From Turnera subulata (lineage: Eukaryota; Streptophyta; Magnoliopsida; Malpighiales; Passifloraceae), in NCBI GenBank assembly GCA_028386065.3, contig JAKUCV010007292.1, positions 1 through 64,000 on the forward strand: a DNA stretch of 64,000 bases. The letters run 5' to 3'. The notes under the pieces were generated by a model. That model was not told the DNA's origin. It saw nothing but the letters and a program-made list of their open reading frames with translations, and searched no databases. Below, piece by piece: positions 32,377 through 43,501 of the stretch (positions within the stretch are counted from its first letter, which is position 1; each line of letters begins with the position of its first letter). The translations under genes and the position numbers were made by a program.

Positions 32377-34125
32377 TGTAACGCTCCAAATTTTTGGTAT
32401 TTAATTTTTACGGAATTTTCGTAATTTTTGAAATTTTATTTCCAACTTTACCCTTGAGGAATTTCCGATTTTTATCAAATAAATTATTTATTTATCTTGG
32501 CAAGCATTAATTTAATTTTAGTATTATTTCTTGATTGGGTTTGTTGGAAATAAAATTGTGTCTCGGGGTGTAAAACACAGCTTGATGTAGTTTGGAGTGA
32601 AACTACGTCGTTTTGGGGAAAAAAAACAGTGTTGACTGGCCAGGGCGGGCTGACCGCGCCTAAGCCAAAACGAAACAATGTCGTTTTGGCTAGGCCAGCC
32701 AAACCCTAGCCCTCTCTTCTTTTCTTTTTCCTCTCTCTTTCTCCATTCTTTTCTCTTCTCCTCTACCCGAGCCGCCCCATGAACTGCTCCCGATTTTTAC
32801 TTCCCTTGAATCGTGGCTTGAGCAGTTGATACCCTTTGTTTTGTTTTCCTTAATCTCTTCTTTTTATTTTTTTTTTCTCCATTCCCCGATTTCGTCCTCT
32901 CTTTTCTCCATAAAACCCAAAGCCGCCGCCGTCTTCGAATCGTCACTGCAATGCCGTGCCATCACCGCTATTTGGTCCCCTTCTCTTCCTTCCAGTAGAG
33001 CCGCGCCTGTGGCGATTCGAGGTGAAGCCGAACTTACCCGACGAGCACGAACGGCGGACGACCCGAAAACAAATTCGGAAGCCATCGCTGCCGCCACCTC
33101 TCACTAGGTAAGTGTCGTCTTCCTCCTTTCAGTTCTATGCTTTTTGTTCATCGTTTAGGTTTGCACGCACGTCTCGGGCTTGGGGACTGAGCTCGGTCGT
33201 TGTCGCCGTGGTAAGCCTGCCTCTGTTCTTCTTTTCTTCCTCTTTGCTCTTTCGATTTGTGTGTTATGTTTGACCCGATTTGGGTTTTGTGCCTTGTGGG
33301 TGGCGGTTGGGCTCGTCAATGGCATTGTATGAGGATGTTGTTGGTGTTCGGGTTGGTGGCCGGCGACTACTGCGTTGCTGTGGAGCTTTGGGGTTGTATT
33401 TAGATGGCTTGTGGTGGTGGCCGGGTCTTGTGGTGGTGTTAGTTAGAACTGGGGTTTGCTCGTGCTGTTTTGGTGCTGCTTGGTGCGGGGTTTTGTCTAG
33501 CAGCAAGATACTAGGCTCGAGTTACTTGTTCTGTACGTCGGGGTGCGGTTCTAGAATTGGCTTGTGCTGGTTTTTTCTCCGGTAAGCAATTCCGGTGACC
33601 TGGTGTTGGTTTTCTATTCTCCTTGTTGTTTGTGGTCATGGATCTAAAGTATTAGCTGTTGGGTTGTTGTTTTTGGTGCTTTGACAGTTTGTGGAGAACG
33701 TTTCTTCGTTCTGTAGTTCTGGTGTTTTTCCGGCGAAGCTTGGCCGAAATCCGGAGGGTCGGGTTACTTTTCCGGCGAGCATCGGGAACCCGTCTTTCAA
33801 CGGTAACTTTCGGACGATGTCGTTTATTCTTTTTCTGAGCATGTCAAGTATTGTAAAGGAGTAATTGATGTATTAAAAAGAAATAGAGTTAGTGGAAAAT
33901 GAGTGTGGCATGTTGAGAGACGCGTGGCCGGATTCTTACCAGCACAGATAGAACCTTAGGTCGGGAAAAGCTTGGGCTCGGGTATGACCTTAGATCCGGA
34001 GTTAGGAAATAGGTTCAGGCCCAGGCCCATTTGGGATACAATATAGCCTTGTATGGATTTAGTAAGTAACGGATTTTAAGCCCAAAGTAAAATATGATTG
34101 GGTTTAATAGTGATTTTGATATATA

Positions 34126-34242
34126 TGGGCTATAGGCCCAATAAAGAGTAATTAATTTAAGATGGGCTTTAGGCCCAATGACTTTAAATGATACGGGCTT
34201 TAGGCCCAGATATATGTTTGGACTTAATTGGGCTTAGACCCA
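34126..34242. repeat. TGGGC..GCCCA dyad array in the Tekay LTR
   Basis: TGGGCTATAGGCCCA at 34126-34140, TGGGCTTTAGGCCCA at 34163-34177, CGGGCTTTAGGCCCA at 34194-34208 and TGGGCTTAGACCCA at 34229-34242. TGGGC(C/T) is the plant site II element bound by TCP factors. The same array occurs in the other Tekay LTRs (for example 45986-46068). Confidence 0.8.
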
Positions 34243-35148
34243 TGACCTGTTTAATCGGACTTAAGGACAAAAGATAATATGGGTTAAAGTCACGACATTG
34301 ACATGCTTTTAGCATAGTTTTATGTGGACCTTACGTGGGGTTATATTTTGTTATTAATATAGGATTGTCGAGGCGGAACGGGCTTCGAGTTCCGAGGAAG
34401 TTATTATGGCCCTGTTGTGTTGATGTTGCTATTTGCATAGTGTATTATGTTGATGATCCATGTGGTGTGCCTGATTATGTGATGTGTTGTCCGATGTGAT
34501 ATATTGTGTCTGTAGAGCATGACTTGTTTTGTTATGTTAAAACACATGAGATATAGATTTGTGGTTTGTGTGGTGGACTGTGGGCTGGAGGCCCGGACTT
34601 GAGAATAAGATATTAAATCCACACAACACTGTTTGATCATAACGTATGGCACAACTCTTTAAACATAATTGAGAATAACAAACTATAATAACTCTACTGT
34701 GGGGCTGTTGACTGGTTGGTTCGAGTGGGAAGTGATACCCCTCGGGATTGCATGCGGGATAGCACGGTATATGCGGTTTAGCATATGGGTCTGTGATGAC
34801 CTGTTCTACCTCCCTCTTTCTATCTCCCCCTTTCTACCTCCCTCTTTCTCTCTGTCTATCTCTTTGTCTCTCACTGATTGTATTGGGCCTTGCCCTGATT
34901 ATATTTGGGCTTTAGCCCTGTTTGTCTCATGGGACGGGACCAAGCTCGACGCACATAGTAAAGGCTCTAATAAAATATTTAAGCCTAATAACAACGATAA
35001 TAATATAAGTAATGATAAGTGGTGGTTTGAAGTCTGATGATGACTTATGTTGTGTATTGCTACTTGTTTGTGCACTGTGATTGCTGTTGCTTATTGCCGG
35101 TGTATTTTTGGTTGATTTGTAGTTGTATACTATGGTTTATTTGTTTGC

Positions 35149-35172
35149 GGTGAGACAGTGGTTGGTCTCACC
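35149..35172. repeat. Conserved LTR hairpin GGTGAGAC-N8-GTCTCACC
   Basis: Perfect 8-bp arms. Identical copies are at 40709-40732, 47174-47197 and 49576-49599, that is, in all four Tekay-like LTRs of the window. Confidence 0.85.
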
Positions 35173-35545
35173 CCCTCACAGTCTTTACACAGGTTAGCTG
35201 ATCGATGATCAAAAGAGCATATCAGCAGGTGGCGGTGCTTTCTTCCTCTGGTCAGATCCATAGAGTTCATTGCATGCACGTTGCTATTTATTTTTGTCTT
35301 CCGCTGCGTACTTGATTCCATTGTTTTATTTATTATTTGATTAAATGTTGATCATGTTGTTGATATCGTATCTTGGGTAGAAGGGCACTTTGGTCACTTC
35401 TCATGTTGTAATTAATCTAATGGGTTATTTGGGATACGGGTGTTTAGTTGATGATTTTCATGTCCTGGGAATGATAAGGGCAATTTGTTTATTTTATAAT
35501 TAAGTTCTATTTTATATTAATAAATTGGGACACGGGCGTTTCAGT

Positions 35546-35557
35546 TGGTAGCGGAGC
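35546..35557 (+). promoter_or_regulatory. Primer-binding site TGGTAGCGGAGC
   Basis: Two bases after the 5' LTR. Same sequence as the Copia site at 9282-9293. Confidence 0.6.
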
Positions 35558-37119
35558 AGGCTGTAGATCCTTTGGGACGTTAGATACGTGTTGTTCTCTT
35601 ATGTGCATGAGTTTGCTCCTTAGTCGTCTGTTGCATTATCATATGCATTTATATAGTGAGTCGTACTATGGATCCGGTGGAGGACACGCACTTGCTGAGG
35701 GTCGGAGTGACCCGATATTGTCGTCGGAATGATATGCTTACCGTTACAGCTTAGGCTGTTGCAAGGTTTGTTTTGTGGAATATCCACTGCTTTATCAGAG
35801 TCGGTGTAGACTCTTGATTCTTTGCTTACGTTCCATGACGGTGTGAGTACACTGTTGTTGCTTCTCCTTGTGTTGTTGTCGAAAGGTGCTTTCCTACGGT
35901 AACATGTCTGATTGTTCTAGAAATGGAACTGGCCAATACAAGTAAGAACCATCGGTTTGCTTTTAGATGTTATCTGTTAAGAGAAGATCTGATATAATGT
36001 TTATGGATATGATTCTTGTAATCTTTGTGATCATGTTACTGTGGTTTGATTTGTTGAGCTGGAGGATCTAAATTTGCTTGCGAATGATTTTTTTTTTTTG
36101 TGGATTAAATCTTGCTCGGAGTTCAAGCTGATTACTTTTTAAATTGATTGAGGTTGATCTAATGTTATATTTGGGAGAATTTTCTTTTAATGATATTTGA
36201 AGTACTTCAGTTTGTCGAGATTTGAGATACTTAAGTTGGTTGTGACAAATAAAGTTTTGGTCATGAATCTTTGTTGAGGTTATACTTCGTGCGTTGGTTG
36301 AGGATGTCGATAATGTGTTCATATTGAGGATTGACTTTTAACGGTGATGTAATTGGAAGTGTTGATTATACTACTCTTGTTGAGGTTTAGGTTCCCTCAT
36401 CTCTTGTGGATATTGATGATGTTTGAGTCATAAGGCTAGATTTGTGAGCTTGTCTTGGGTGATGTGAGTTAAATGTCTAGAGTATGATAGGGTAAGTGTT
36501 GGATTGAACTGTAATGTTTGAATTGTTTATCAAAAGCATTGTGATGATCGTGGTAATTATGGTTTGAGATATAGAATTATAAATATGAGTTATGCAAGGA
36601 TGATTGGGTCATGAGGAATCCAAGGCACAGAGGTATAGTTGTGACACTTCGGTAATGATCGAGTTCTAGTTCTTAAGGTATGTTCTGGGAATTATACTAT
36701 TTTGGAAATATTGATGTATGGTAAAGGAAATACTTTGAGGTTCGGAACATTAAATAGATTATGGATTTTTGGTCTTGAGGTATTCACAGTGGGAGTGATG
36801 ATCTCGTTACTTAGGTAACAATTTTGGGTTCTTTGCTTGTGGATTCTTGTATTAATAATGTTGATGACGATTGGATAAGACTCTTGGGTTAGTGCTTTAA
36901 TGTTATGCTCTTTTGATCTTGTGTGACTAAAGTCGATGATCGACGTGATATATCGGAGTTCTTGCTTGGAAATGTGATTGATGGTCATGATGGTTCTACT
37001 TGGTAGTTTGGCCGACGGTATTTTGATACCGGGTGACACTTCTTTGTGTCAGTTAAGCACTTGATTGCTTGACTTATCTGTAAATTTCGAGGACGAAATT
37101 TTGTTAAGTGGGGTAGAAC
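35558..37119 (+). other. Internal region of the Tekay-like element
   Basis: No frame over 120 codons and no recognisable gag-pol motif. The last 40 bases hold the GAGGACGAAATTTTG motif and the purine-rich AAGTGGGGTAGAA before the 3' LTR. Confidence 0.65.
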
Positions 37120-40100
37120 TGTAACGCCCCAAATTTTTGGTATCTAATTTCTACGGAATTTTCGTAATTTTTGAAATTTTATTTCCAATTTTACCCTTGA
37201 GGAATTTCCGATTTTTAACAAATAAATTATTTATTTACCTTGGCAAGTATTAATTCATTTTTTGTATTATTCCTTGATTGGGTTTGTTGGAAATAAAAAT
37301 GTGTCTCGGGGTGTAAAACGCAGCTTGATGTAGTTTGGAGTGAAACTACGTCGTTTTGGGGGAAAAAAAAAACAGTGTTGACTGGCCAGGGCGGGTTGAC
37401 CGCGTCTAAGCCAAAACAAAATGACGTCGTTTTGGCTAGGCTGGCCAAACCCTATCCCTCTCTTTTTTTCTTTTTCCCTCTCTCTTTCTCCATTCTTTTC
37501 TCTTCTCCTCTACCCGAGCCGCCCTATGATCTGCTCCCGATTTTCGCTTCCCTTGAATCGTGGCTTGAGCAGTTGATACCCTTTGTTTTGTTTTCCTTAA
37601 TCTCTTCTATTCTTTTCCTTTTGGTTTCTTTTCACCATTCCCTGATTTCGTCATCTCTTTTCTCCACAAAACCCAAAGCCGCCGCCGTCTTCGAATCGTC
37701 GCTGCAACGCCGTGACATCACCGCTATTTGGTCCCTTTCTCTTCCTTCCAGTAGAGTCGCGCCTGTGGGGATTCGAGGTGAAGCCGAACTTACCAGACGA
37801 GCACGAACGGCGGACGAACCGAGAACGAACTCGGAAGCCATCGCCGCCGCCCCCTCTCACTGGGTAAGTGTCGTCTTCCTCCTTCCAGTTCTATACTTTT
37901 TGCTCATTGTTTATGTTTGCACGCACGTCTCGGGCTTGGGGACTGAGCTCGGTCGTCGTCGCCGTGGTAAGCCTGCCTCTGTTCTTCATTTCCTCCTCTT
38001 TGTTCTTTCTATCTGTGTGTTATGTTTGACCCGATTTGGGTTTTGTGTCTTGTGGGTGGAGGTTGGGCTCGTCAATGGCATTGTGTGAGGATGTTGTTGG
38101 TGTTCGGGTTTGTGGCCGGCGACTACTGCGTTGGTGTGGAGCTTTGGGGTCGGATTTAGATGGCTTGTGGTGGTGGTCGTGTCGTGTGGTGGTGTTAGTT
38201 AGAACTGGGTTTGCTCGTGTTGTTTTGGTGCTGCTTGGTGCGGGGTTTTGTCTAGCAGGAAGATTCTAGGCTCGGTTACTCGATTTGTACGTCGGGGTGC
38301 GGATCTAGAATTGCCTTGTGCTGGTTTGTTCTCTGGTAAGCAATTCCGGCGACCTGGTGCTGGTGTTCTATTCTCCTTATTGCTTGTGGTCATGGATCTA
38401 AATTATTAGTTGTTGGGTTGTTGTTTTTGGTGCTTTGACAGTTTGTGGAGAACGTTTCTTCGTTCTGTAGTTCTGGTGTTTTTCCATCGGGTCGGGTTAC
38501 TTTTTCGGGGAGCATCGGGAACCCGTCTTTTTTTTTTGATAGTAATCGATTGACTTTATTAAATAAAAGAGTCATATGAACAAGTGCAGAATATACAAGC
38601 CGTAGTAAGAAGCTAACAGCTGAGACAACACTACGGAAAAATCATGCATATTGTAAATGAACCAACTTCCCTGGCCACCCTTTAAACGGTTTTGGCGAGG
38701 AAAGGGCACTGCCTGCAGAATATGGGAAAAGAGGGTGAGAAACTTTGAACCATCCATATGCTCTTGAGAAGACCAGATCAAACAAGGCATCAAGGGAGGA
38801 AGCCTTTGTGTCAAAAACCAAAGCATTCCTGGCTATCCATAAAGACCAAAGCATGGATAGACCAAGATCAAGCCAAGCTTCCTGAGAACGACGTGTACTC
38901 GCGAGCCAAGGCCATTGAGAGAGCCAAACACCCAAGTCCACCGGAACCACCCACGTAGTGCCCCACCACCGAATGAGTCGCAGCCAAAGTCCATGGGCAA
39001 AAGAACAATGAAGAAACAAGTGATTTACAGTCTCCAACTGCATGCGACAGCGAGGGCACAAAGCTTCATTTATCGTCAAAATTCCCCGATAAAAGAGAGT
39101 GGCTTTGCATGCGAGACCACCATTAAGAGCCCTCCATAAAAAGTATTCCACCTTTGGGGGAGCCACATTCAGCCAAGCTAGAGGACGAGAGGATGAAGGA
39201 GCATGAAGTGGCCGCAAAGCTTGGTAACCCGACTTCACTGAATAAATTCCTTTGAACGGTAACTTTCGGACGATGTCGCTTATTCTTTTTCTGAGCATGT
39301 CAAGTATTGTAAAGGAGTAATTGATGTATTAAAAAGAAATAGAGTTAGTGGAAAATGAGTGTGGCATGTTGAGAGACGCGTGGCCGGAATCTTACCGACG
39401 CAGATAGAACCTTAGGCCGGGAAAAGCTTGGGCTCGGGCGTGACCTTAGAGCCGGAGTTAGGAAACAGGCCCTGGCCCATTTGGGATACAATATAGCCTT
39501 GTATGGATTTATTAAGTAACGGATTTTAAGCCCAAAGTAAAATATGATTGGGTTTAATAGTGATTTTGATATATATGGGCTATAGGCCAAATAAAGAGTA
39601 ATTAATTTAAAATGGGCTTTAGGCCCAATGACTTTAAATGATACGGGCTTTAGGCCCAGATATATGTTTGGACTTGTTTGGGCTTAGACCCATGACCTGT
39701 TTAATTGGACTTAAGGACAAAGATAATATGGGTTAAAGTCAAGACATTGACATGCTTTTAGCATAGTTTTATGTCGACCTTACGTGGGGTTATATTTTGT
39801 TATTAATATAGGATTGTCGAGGCGGAACGGGCTTCGAGTTCCGAGGAAGTTATTAAGGCCCAGGTGAGGACATATAAACCCTTGTATGAATTATTGCCTA
39901 CAATACTCGGTTAATTAACATGATATATTAAGTGGTAATATCTGTTTGGCATTGAATGCTATATGCGTGTACGCCTGTTGTGTTGATGTTGCTATTTGCA
40001 TAGTGTATTATGTTGATGATACATGTGGTGTGCCTGATTAAGTGACATGTTGTCCGATGTGATATATTGTGTCTGTGGAGCATGACTTGTTTTGTTATGT

Positions 40101-41102
40101 TAAAACACATGAGATATCGATTTGTGGTTTGTGTGGTGGACTGTGGGCTGGAGGCCCGGACTTGAGAATAAGATATTAAATCCACACAACACTGTTTGAT
40201 CATAACGTATGGCACAACTCTTTAAACATAATTGAGAATAACGAACTATAATAATTCTACTGTAGGGCTGTTGACCGGTTGGTTCGAGCGGGAAGTGATA
40301 CCCCACGGGATTGCATGCGGGATAGCACGGTATATGCGGTTTAGCATATGGGTCTGTGATGACCGGTTCTGCCTCCCTCTTTCTATCTCCCCCTTTCTAC
40401 ATCCCTCTTTCTCTCTGTCTGTCTATCTCTCACTGATTGTATTGGGTCTTGCCCTGATTATATTTGGGCTTTAGCCCTGGTTGTCTCATGAGACGGGGAC
40501 GAGCTCGACGCATACAGTAAAGGGTCCTAATAAAATATTTAAACCTAATAACAACGGTAATAATATAAGTAATGATAGGTGATGGTTTGATATCTGATGA
40601 TGACTTGTGTTGTGTATTGTGACTTGTTTGTGCACTGTGATTGTTGTTGCTTAATGCTGGTGTATTTGTGGTTGATTTGTAGTTGTATACCATGGCTTAT
40701 TTTTTTCTGGTGAGACAGTGGTTGGTCTCACCCCCTCACAGTCTTTACACAGGTTAGCTGATCGATGATCAAAAGAGCATATCAGCAGGTGGCGTTGCTT
40801 TCCTCCTCGGATCGGATCCATAGAGTTCATTGCATGCACGTTGCTATTTATTTTTGTCTTCCACTGCGTACTTGATTCCATTGTATTATTTATTATTTGA
40901 TTAAATGTTGATCATGTTGTTGATATCGTATCCCGGGTAGAAGGGCACCTTGGTCACTTCTCATGTTGTAATTAATCTAATGGGTTATTTGGGATACGGG
41001 TGTTTAGTTGATGATTTTCGTGTCCTGGGAATGATAAGGGAAATTTGGTCATTTTATAATTAAATTTTACTTTATATTAATAAATTGGGACACGACGTTT
41101 CA
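37120..41102 (+). repeat. 3' LTR of the Tekay-like element
   Basis: 3983 bp including a LINE fragment at 38528-39254. Without it, about 3.26 kb, matching 32377-35543 with scattered differences. The hairpin copy is at 40709-40732. Confidence 0.88.
38528..39254 (-). mobile_element. 5'-truncated L1 LINE fragment in the LTR
   Basis: Absent from the other LTR, so it is an insertion. A T run at 38529-38538 is the minus-strand poly(A) tail. The minus frame 39252-38642 encodes the zf-RVT end of LINE ORF2: YSVKSGYQAL, PPKVEYFLWRALNGGL, CPRCRMQLETVNHLFLHC (C-X2-C...H-X4-C) and an ARNALVF motif. The upstream RT is missing, as is usual for 5' truncation. A clear target duplication is not visible. The ATG of the annotated frame comes from the LTR (39298), so the ORF is a chimera. 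Confidence 0.85.
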
Positions 41103-41107
41103 TAAAC

Positions 41108-41442
41108 CATAATGGTGTTTCTGCAAAGAGAATCAACACAACACAATTTTCTCCCCCTTTCGGCATCAACAGAAAGGGAAGATATACCATAGGAATAGAG
41201 CAAAGATCATGCAGATAAAATCATTCAAAGAGCAATATCCAATATATTCAATCAAAATTTCCCAAAAGATAGAGAAATATTCAGAAACAACCATGATAAG
41301 AACCAGTTTAAAAGTAGAACCAGTAAGTAAGAGTAACTAGAGGAACTAAGATGCAATGCATGAATTCTAAGAAGCATCAGATCTAAAAAGGCTTCAGTCA
41401 TCATCAAAGGATACTTATGAAGGGAGTAGATAAAGTATGTTC
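41108..41442 (-). other. SIRE-like region downstream of its extra ORF
   Basis: Non-coding. On the minus strand it includes GATGCCGAAAGGGGGAGAAA near 41150, a second purine-rich tract, and AAACCATAATGG-type dyad halves at 41103-41120. Confidence 0.5.
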
Positions 41443-43501
41443 TCAGTTTGCTCCATGATGTCTAGCTAAAATCACATATCTCAGCACGAATTTTCTCAAG
41501 ATCGGTTTCAAGAGACCTAAACGAGTAGTGAAGTTATCTAGCTGAGTCTCCAGAGCACTAGCGCCAACCCTGATTATCTCATATCGTCCCCTGTCATTCA
41601 GCTTGATGCAAATTTTGGACAAGTTCAACTGATTAATAGGTAGAAGAGGCAAATGTTTGGGTGATTTTGAAGGTCTTACACCAAACTTTCTTGCAATCAA
41701 CGTGATCAACAGGCCATGACTTCTTGGTTGATACAGGGCAATGTGATGCAGTATTTGATATGCCCAGCAAATAGGACTTTTGTGCATTAGGCAAGCAATT
41801 AACCATAAATCAGAATTCTTGATGTCTTCCAAGTCCCATGGTCGTGGCAGAATGACCCCGGTGATCATTTATAGCAAGGCCCGAGCCAAAGGTGTTGATT
41901 GCTGATAAGTGCCTTTTGTGGACAATACATAAACAACACTAACTTGATGACTGTAGGATGGAGCTCCTTCAATGATTACTCGCTCATCAGGCCTCATATC
42001 GTAGTGCTTAATGGAGCCCTTCTTCAGCTTCAGTATCTTTTGGATAAGATCTGCAGTGACTTTGATCTTCTTGCCCCAAATATTGCTCTCTATGTATTGA
42101 AATTCATCACCAACTGTCTTTTTCTTTAGGTTCTTGTAGAAGTCAACAACAAGTTCCTCTTCTACTGGTTCCTCCAAAGATGCCAGAAAGTCAAGCTTGT
42201 AGTGCTTCAGAATGGGAGTAACTCTAAGAGCTTCAAAATCCTCAAAGGTGAGAGTGTATGTTGAAGTGATAGTCTCGAATTTCATCGACCTGTCTTCCTT
42301 CTCCATCCACTATCCATCCTCTTCAGCTTGTCCACTAGCTTTTGCTTACTTGCTTGATGATTCAGAAATCTCTTCTTCTTCCTTTTCTATAGGGTCTTTT
42401 TCTTCTACACCAACTGCAAATTTTCTTGAAGGTATGGTTCTTCAGCTACCAGTTCCCCCTCATAAGATTTCAAGCATGCATTTTCCTTAGAGTCATTGTC
42501 CTCAGCTCTTTTCCTCTTCATAGGGGCCGAGATTAAACAAGTCTTGTGAGTAGTTAGGGACTCTTCGGAGTACTTTATCAACTCAATCACATTGTCAGAT
42601 GCAAAAATATCACTAGTGAATGCAGCTTCCTTTTCCACTTCATCAAGTTCTTTAACAACCAGATCTTCACCCATCTTGACAGTTTTGTTCTTGGCGTTCT
42701 CTGTTCTTTCCTGAGATTTGGTTGTGCCAGCAGCCATATTTTCTTCATCCATCTTTAGTTTATGAGCCAATGCTCTATGAAACCTCTTGGCTCTATTAGA
42801 GTCAAGCTTTCCAGATTTTCGATAGATTACATGCACAATAGAATCAATCTCTCTCATAGTGGGCTTTCTTGGTAGAATCTTGAAAAAATCTGATGTTTCA
42901 GCAAACAACTCAGCTTCAGCTCCATACAAAATGTTGATCCACTTGTCTTTGAAGAATCTGTCTGACGACATTTCTGCTTCAATTTTCTTTGAAACTTCTG
43001 GATCAAACCTAACTTTGTGAGCCCATCTCTGCAAAGTAGTCAGTATTGGCTCAATAGCAGGTTCTCTCTGAGAAGAATTATGTTGTTCTTCAGCCAAAGC
43101 CTAGAGTCTTTGCATTTTCTCCTCGAACAGTTTCTGCTGGATAGCCAACTTCTTCTCACTTTCTGCTAAATCAACATCCATAACATGACCAGATGGACCT
43201 TCTTCCCCTACTGGTCTTCAAATTCAAGAAAGTATTCACGAGCAGCTCTTTCACTAACTTCTCCAAACCTCTTCATGATACAAGATGAAACCGAATTGAT
43301 TTCTTCAGAGTTTGGTATCTCAGAGAGCATTTTACATGCTCCCTGTAGATTTCTAACAGCCCATTCTTCTACTTCACAGTACAACTTATATCTAGCATGT
43401 TCTGAATCATAAATTTGCTCTGTAGTTTTCTTAGTAGCAATTGAAACAGAAGATGAAGATTTAGGAGTACCACCTCGAGCATTCACTTTCTTTATGCTCG
43501 T
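41443..43501 (-). pseudogene. SIRE-like extra ORF (env-position), main part
   Basis: Minus-strand frames 43486-43208, 43097-42405, 42306-41869 and 41868-41443 form one broken protein. The N-terminal part is serine- and lysine-rich, with a coiled-coil-like stretch near 43100-43200. The C-terminal part (DFYKNLKKKTVGDEF, ADLIQKILKLKKGS, LARALL, ITGVILPRPWDLEDIKNSD, GLLITLIARKFGV) resembles the putative plant transposon protein domain found in ORF2 of SIRE-like and related elements. Breaks are frameshifts near 43208 and 42415, a stop near 43108, and a single TAA between ALL and MITG. Its function is unknown. It is interrupted at 43501 by Athila-A. Confidence 0.6.

Larger units (their letters stand above)
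32377..35543 (+). repeat. 5' LTR of the Tekay-like element
   Basis: 3167 bp. It contains an array of TGGGC...GCCCA dyads (34126-34242), a pyrimidine-rich TCTACCTCCC tract (34797-34875) and the hairpin GGTGAGAC-N8-GTCTCACC at 35149-35172. Open frames within it are not supported as genes. Confidence 0.88.
32377..41102 (+). mobile_element. Tekay/Del-like element without coding region, TSD TAAAC
   Basis: LTRs at 32377-35543 and 37120-41102 begin TGTAACG(C)CCC and end in GTTTCA. A perfect duplication TAAAC lies at 32372-32376 and 41103-41107. The 1.58-kb internal region carries a primer site and, at its end, TTTCGAGGACGAAATTTTGT followed by a purine tract, a hallmark of Tekay/Del chromoviruses. 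I see no gag or pol domain, so it fits a large non-autonomous derivative. Confidence 0.85.

Noticed and set aside
32826..33585. Serine- and arginine-rich frames in the Tekay LTR (also 37375-38269)
   Set aside because: They resemble a small exon with GT-rich splice-like sites, but both copies lie in LTRs with indels that break the frame. No domain.
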